Part shown: positions 63,501 to 64,000 of the stretch, in pieces
How the letters are laid out: every line of letters begins with the position of its first letter
Position numbering within the stretch: position 1 is the first letter of the stretch
Assembly (NCBI RefSeq): GCF_949628265.1
Contig: NC_088786.1
Coordinates: 37,965,681-38,029,680 of the forward strand
DNA length: 64,000 nucleotides
Source: Cloeon dipterum
Lineage: Eukaryota > Arthropoda > Insecta > Ephemeroptera > Baetidae
Direction of reading: 5' to 3'
Position numbers and translations under genes: made by a program
The notes under the pieces: generated by a model
The model's input: the letters and a program-made list of their open reading frames with translations, nothing else
Told to the model about the DNA's origin: nothing
Database searches by the model: none

Positions 63501-63867
63501 ATCTCTATTTTTCTCTCAGTCTTATCTCTCTTACTCTGTCTCTGACACTCCCCTCCCTTTTACTGAGTTGCGTTGATTTTTAATCTGACCGGTGCCCTGT
63601 GTCCCCCTCCCCTCCGCCGCCCTTGTGATCTTGCAGGTTGGCACGCAGCCGGTCTGATGGGCTACTCGCCTCCGCAGCAGCCGCCGCCGCCGAAGCACCA
63701 ACAACACCACCACCAACACCTGCACCACTACCAACAACAGCCAAACTCCCCGCTCCCCTATGCCCCGGCAGCTACCTCAGAGCACAGTTCCTACGACCAC
63801 CCCTCCTCACCGTACCAATACCCTCCTCCTCCTCCTCTACCTCACCGGACCACCCAGCTCTCGCCAG
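51477..63867 (+). CDS. tai: Taiman / NCOA-type p160 nuclear receptor coactivator (3' end outside window)
   Basis: Nuclear coactivator that binds liganded nuclear receptors through LXXLL boxes and recruits CBP/p300. In insects it serves the ecdysone receptor and, as a bHLH-PAS partner of Met, juvenile hormone signalling. Coding exons: 51477-51550, 51722-51872, 53336-54019, 54346-54599, 56757-57132, 57998-58339, 59130-59513, 59881-60376, 60502-60725, 60779-60943, 61399-61691, 61747-61966, 62091-62526, 63637-63867. Phases agree, giving about 1,443 residues so far. Domains: bHLH (about 25-85), PAS-A (about 105-170), PAS-B (about 265-385), five LXXLL boxes (537, 574, 625, 649, 772), a CBP-binding-like acidic helix near 905, then Q/P/H-rich regions. 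The ATG has an A at -3 and begins [15 protein letters not shown]. The frame is still open at the last donor (63867). Confidence 0.96.
51722..51872 (+). CDS. tai: tai exon 3: bHLH
   Basis: Encodes [20 protein letters not shown] then the loop and second helix to [10 protein letters not shown]. The [10 protein letters not shown] core is typical of p160 coactivators. The donor that preserves [10 protein letters not shown] is a GC donor (CAG|GCAAGT, 51873); a GT donor 9 nt upstream (ACA|GTAAGC, 51864) is also in frame. Confidence 0.9.
53336..54019 (+). CDS. tai: tai exon 4: PAS-A and linker
   Basis: Starts [14 protein letters not shown] follows ([20 protein letters not shown] ... [15 protein letters not shown]). 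An Ala/Pro-rich linker precedes [17 protein letters not shown], the conserved block that opens PAS-B in p160 proteins. High GC. Donor AGA|GTGAGT, phase 0. Confidence 0.95.
54346..54599 (+). CDS. tai: tai exon 5: PAS-B end
   Basis: Encodes [19 protein letters not shown] ... [12 protein letters not shown] ... [11 protein letters not shown], the conserved C-terminal half of PAS-B in NCOA proteins. Ends in phase 2 at CT|GTAAGT. Confidence 0.93.
54600..56756 (+). other. tai: tai intron 5, AT-rich
   Basis: About 2.16 kb of AT-rich DNA without recognised genes or repeats. Confidence 0.6.
56757..57132 (+). CDS. tai: tai exon 6: Ser/Pro-rich linker
   Basis: Encodes [19 protein letters not shown] through [18 protein letters not shown] to [10 protein letters not shown]. 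Low-complexity transactivation-type linker after PAS-B. Donor GTG|GTAAGA, phase 0. Confidence 0.88.
57998..58339 (+). CDS. tai: tai exon 7: LXXLL boxes 1 and 2
   Basis: Contains LRNLL (about residue 537) and LKGLL (about 574), separated by a poly-Q/His stretch, and ends NNMLLK. The last residues form half of a third box completed by exon 8. Donor AAG|GTAATT, phase 0. Confidence 0.92.
59130..59513 (+). CDS. tai: tai exon 8: LXXLL boxes 3 and 4
   Basis: Begins [12 protein letters not shown], completing LLKLL across the junction, then [15 protein letters not shown] (LNQLL). A 57-nt in-frame segment, 59241-59297, begins GTGGTT and ends CCCCTCAG, so it could be a tiny intron; it is kept as coding because the frame is open. 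Donor CAG|GTCCGT. Confidence 0.85.
59881..60376 (+). CDS. tai: tai exon 9: LXXLL box 5 and CBP-binding-type helix
   Basis: Contains [10 protein letters not shown] (LALLL, residue about 772), a Q/P-rich middle and [18 protein letters not shown] near its end. The last resembles the AD1 helix of NCOA1-3 that binds CBP/p300. Ends in phase 1 at GCTG|GTGAGT. Confidence 0.92.
60502..60725 (+). CDS. tai: tai exon 10
   Basis: Encodes [20 protein letters not shown] and then [20 protein letters not shown] ... PQYTAPPM. It continues the acidic AD1 region. Donor ATG|GTGAGC, phase 0. Confidence 0.9.
60779..60943 (+). CDS. tai: tai exon 11
   Basis: Encodes [20 protein letters not shown] and a Gln/Pro-rich stretch to TQVGTQ. 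Donor CAG|GTACGA. The intron upstream is only 53 nt. Confidence 0.87.
61399..61691 (+). CDS. tai: tai exon 12: Gln-rich
   Basis: Encodes [15 protein letters not shown] ..., then [20 protein letters not shown] and a Pro/Gln run ending HAFNSG. CAG-rich coding repeats at about 61417-61465 and 61641-61670. Confidence 0.87.
61747..61966 (+). CDS. tai: tai exon 13
   Basis: Encodes [20 protein letters not shown] and Gln-rich sequence to NPMLNAQLT. Donor ACG|GTAAGT, phase 0. Confidence 0.87.
62091..62526 (+). CDS. tai: tai exon 14, 5' boundary uncertain
   Basis: From 62169 it encodes [16 protein letters not shown] ... with Gly/Gln/Met-rich sequence. The first 78 nt (62091-62168, [12 protein letters not shown]...) are AT-rich and end TTTTCAG, so a second in-frame acceptor at 62168 may be the true start. 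Donor GCCG|GTGAGT, phase 1. Confidence 0.75.
62700..63400. repeat. AGAGCTC-rich intronic minisatellite-like stretch
   Basis: Irregular repeats of about 25-35 bp built from CTCTGAGAGCTCTTTGGACTT-like words (unit core AGAGCTCTTTGGAC). The AGAGCTCT core is self-complementary, so local hairpins are likely. Lies in tai intron 14. Confidence 0.65.
63637..63867 (+). CDS. tai: tai exon 15: His/Pro/Gln-rich, last exon in window
   Basis: Encodes [20 protein letters not shown], a His/Gln-rich stretch and [18 protein letters not shown]. Donor CCAG|GTAAGA, so the gene continues beyond the right edge. Confidence 0.87.
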
Positions 63868-63916
63868 GTAAGACCCCCGGAGGTCAACAGAACACCGCCG
63901 ACACATACACACACAC

Positions 63917-63938
63917 TCTTTCTCTCTCTCTCTCTCTC
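63917..63938. repeat. (TC)n microsatellite
   Basis: CT-dinucleotide run in the last visible tai intron. Confidence 0.85.
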
Positions 63939-64000
63939 AGTCTCTCTGCTCTCATCCCCCAACGCCACCACTACATCTAACGCTTCCGACATCCCCTATT

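Overview
The window is eukaryotic nuclear DNA from an arthropod, most likely an insect. Genes are split by GT-AG introns and lie in AT-rich, repeat-filled DNA. Three host genes are recognisable by protein sequence: an inducible-type cytosolic Hsp70, the tRNA t6A-modifying enzyme OSGEP (Kae1), and a taiman/NCOA (p160) nuclear-receptor coactivator that runs off the right edge. I reconstructed exon structures by hand; reading phase is conserved across every junction I list.

Layout: 1-14,000 has no recognisable complete gene. It holds AT-rich DNA, several short inverted-repeat (MITE-like) elements, a tRNA-derived SINE-like segment, an interleaved pair of inverted-repeat elements (9.9-11.6 kb), and a duplicated 98-nt exon-like unit (12.07 and 13.33 kb) followed by a terminal exon. 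14,284-16,367 (minus) is Hsp70 with one intron inside the coding region and a heat-shock promoter to about 16,660. 16,662-22,709 is a complete 6-kb hAT-type transposon with terminal inverted repeats, a perfect 8-bp target duplication and two intact, convergent, multi-exon genes. 23,454-27,736 (minus) is OSGEP in eight exons; its sixth intron carries a decayed array of roughly 420-bp repeats. A divergent promoter region (about 27,740-28,260) separates OSGEP from taiman. Taiman occupies about 28,260 to beyond 64,000 (plus): a GC-rich 5'-UTR exon, a 22.8-kb first intron full of structured repeats, then fourteen exons encoding bHLH, PAS, five LXXLL boxes, a CBP-binding-type helix and Q/P-rich regions.

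The most unusual object is the transposon. One gene (minus) encodes a 564-aa hAT transposase with the conserved catalytic-core and dimerisation motifs but no BED zinc finger. The other (plus) encodes a 681-aa hAT-fold protein with a BED finger whose catalytic motifs are replaced. DNA binding and catalysis thus appear divided between two genes in one pair of ends. The ends carry TATCGATA-type repeats, the same sequence bound by the BED/hAT-derived host factor DREF. The element sits inside a heat-shock element of the Hsp70 promoter: the duplicated 8 bp, TTCCAGAA, is itself an HSE core. It has moved a strong distal HSE about 6 kb away. A seven-unit HSE array lies in the Hsp70 intron, where it could retain heat-shock control.
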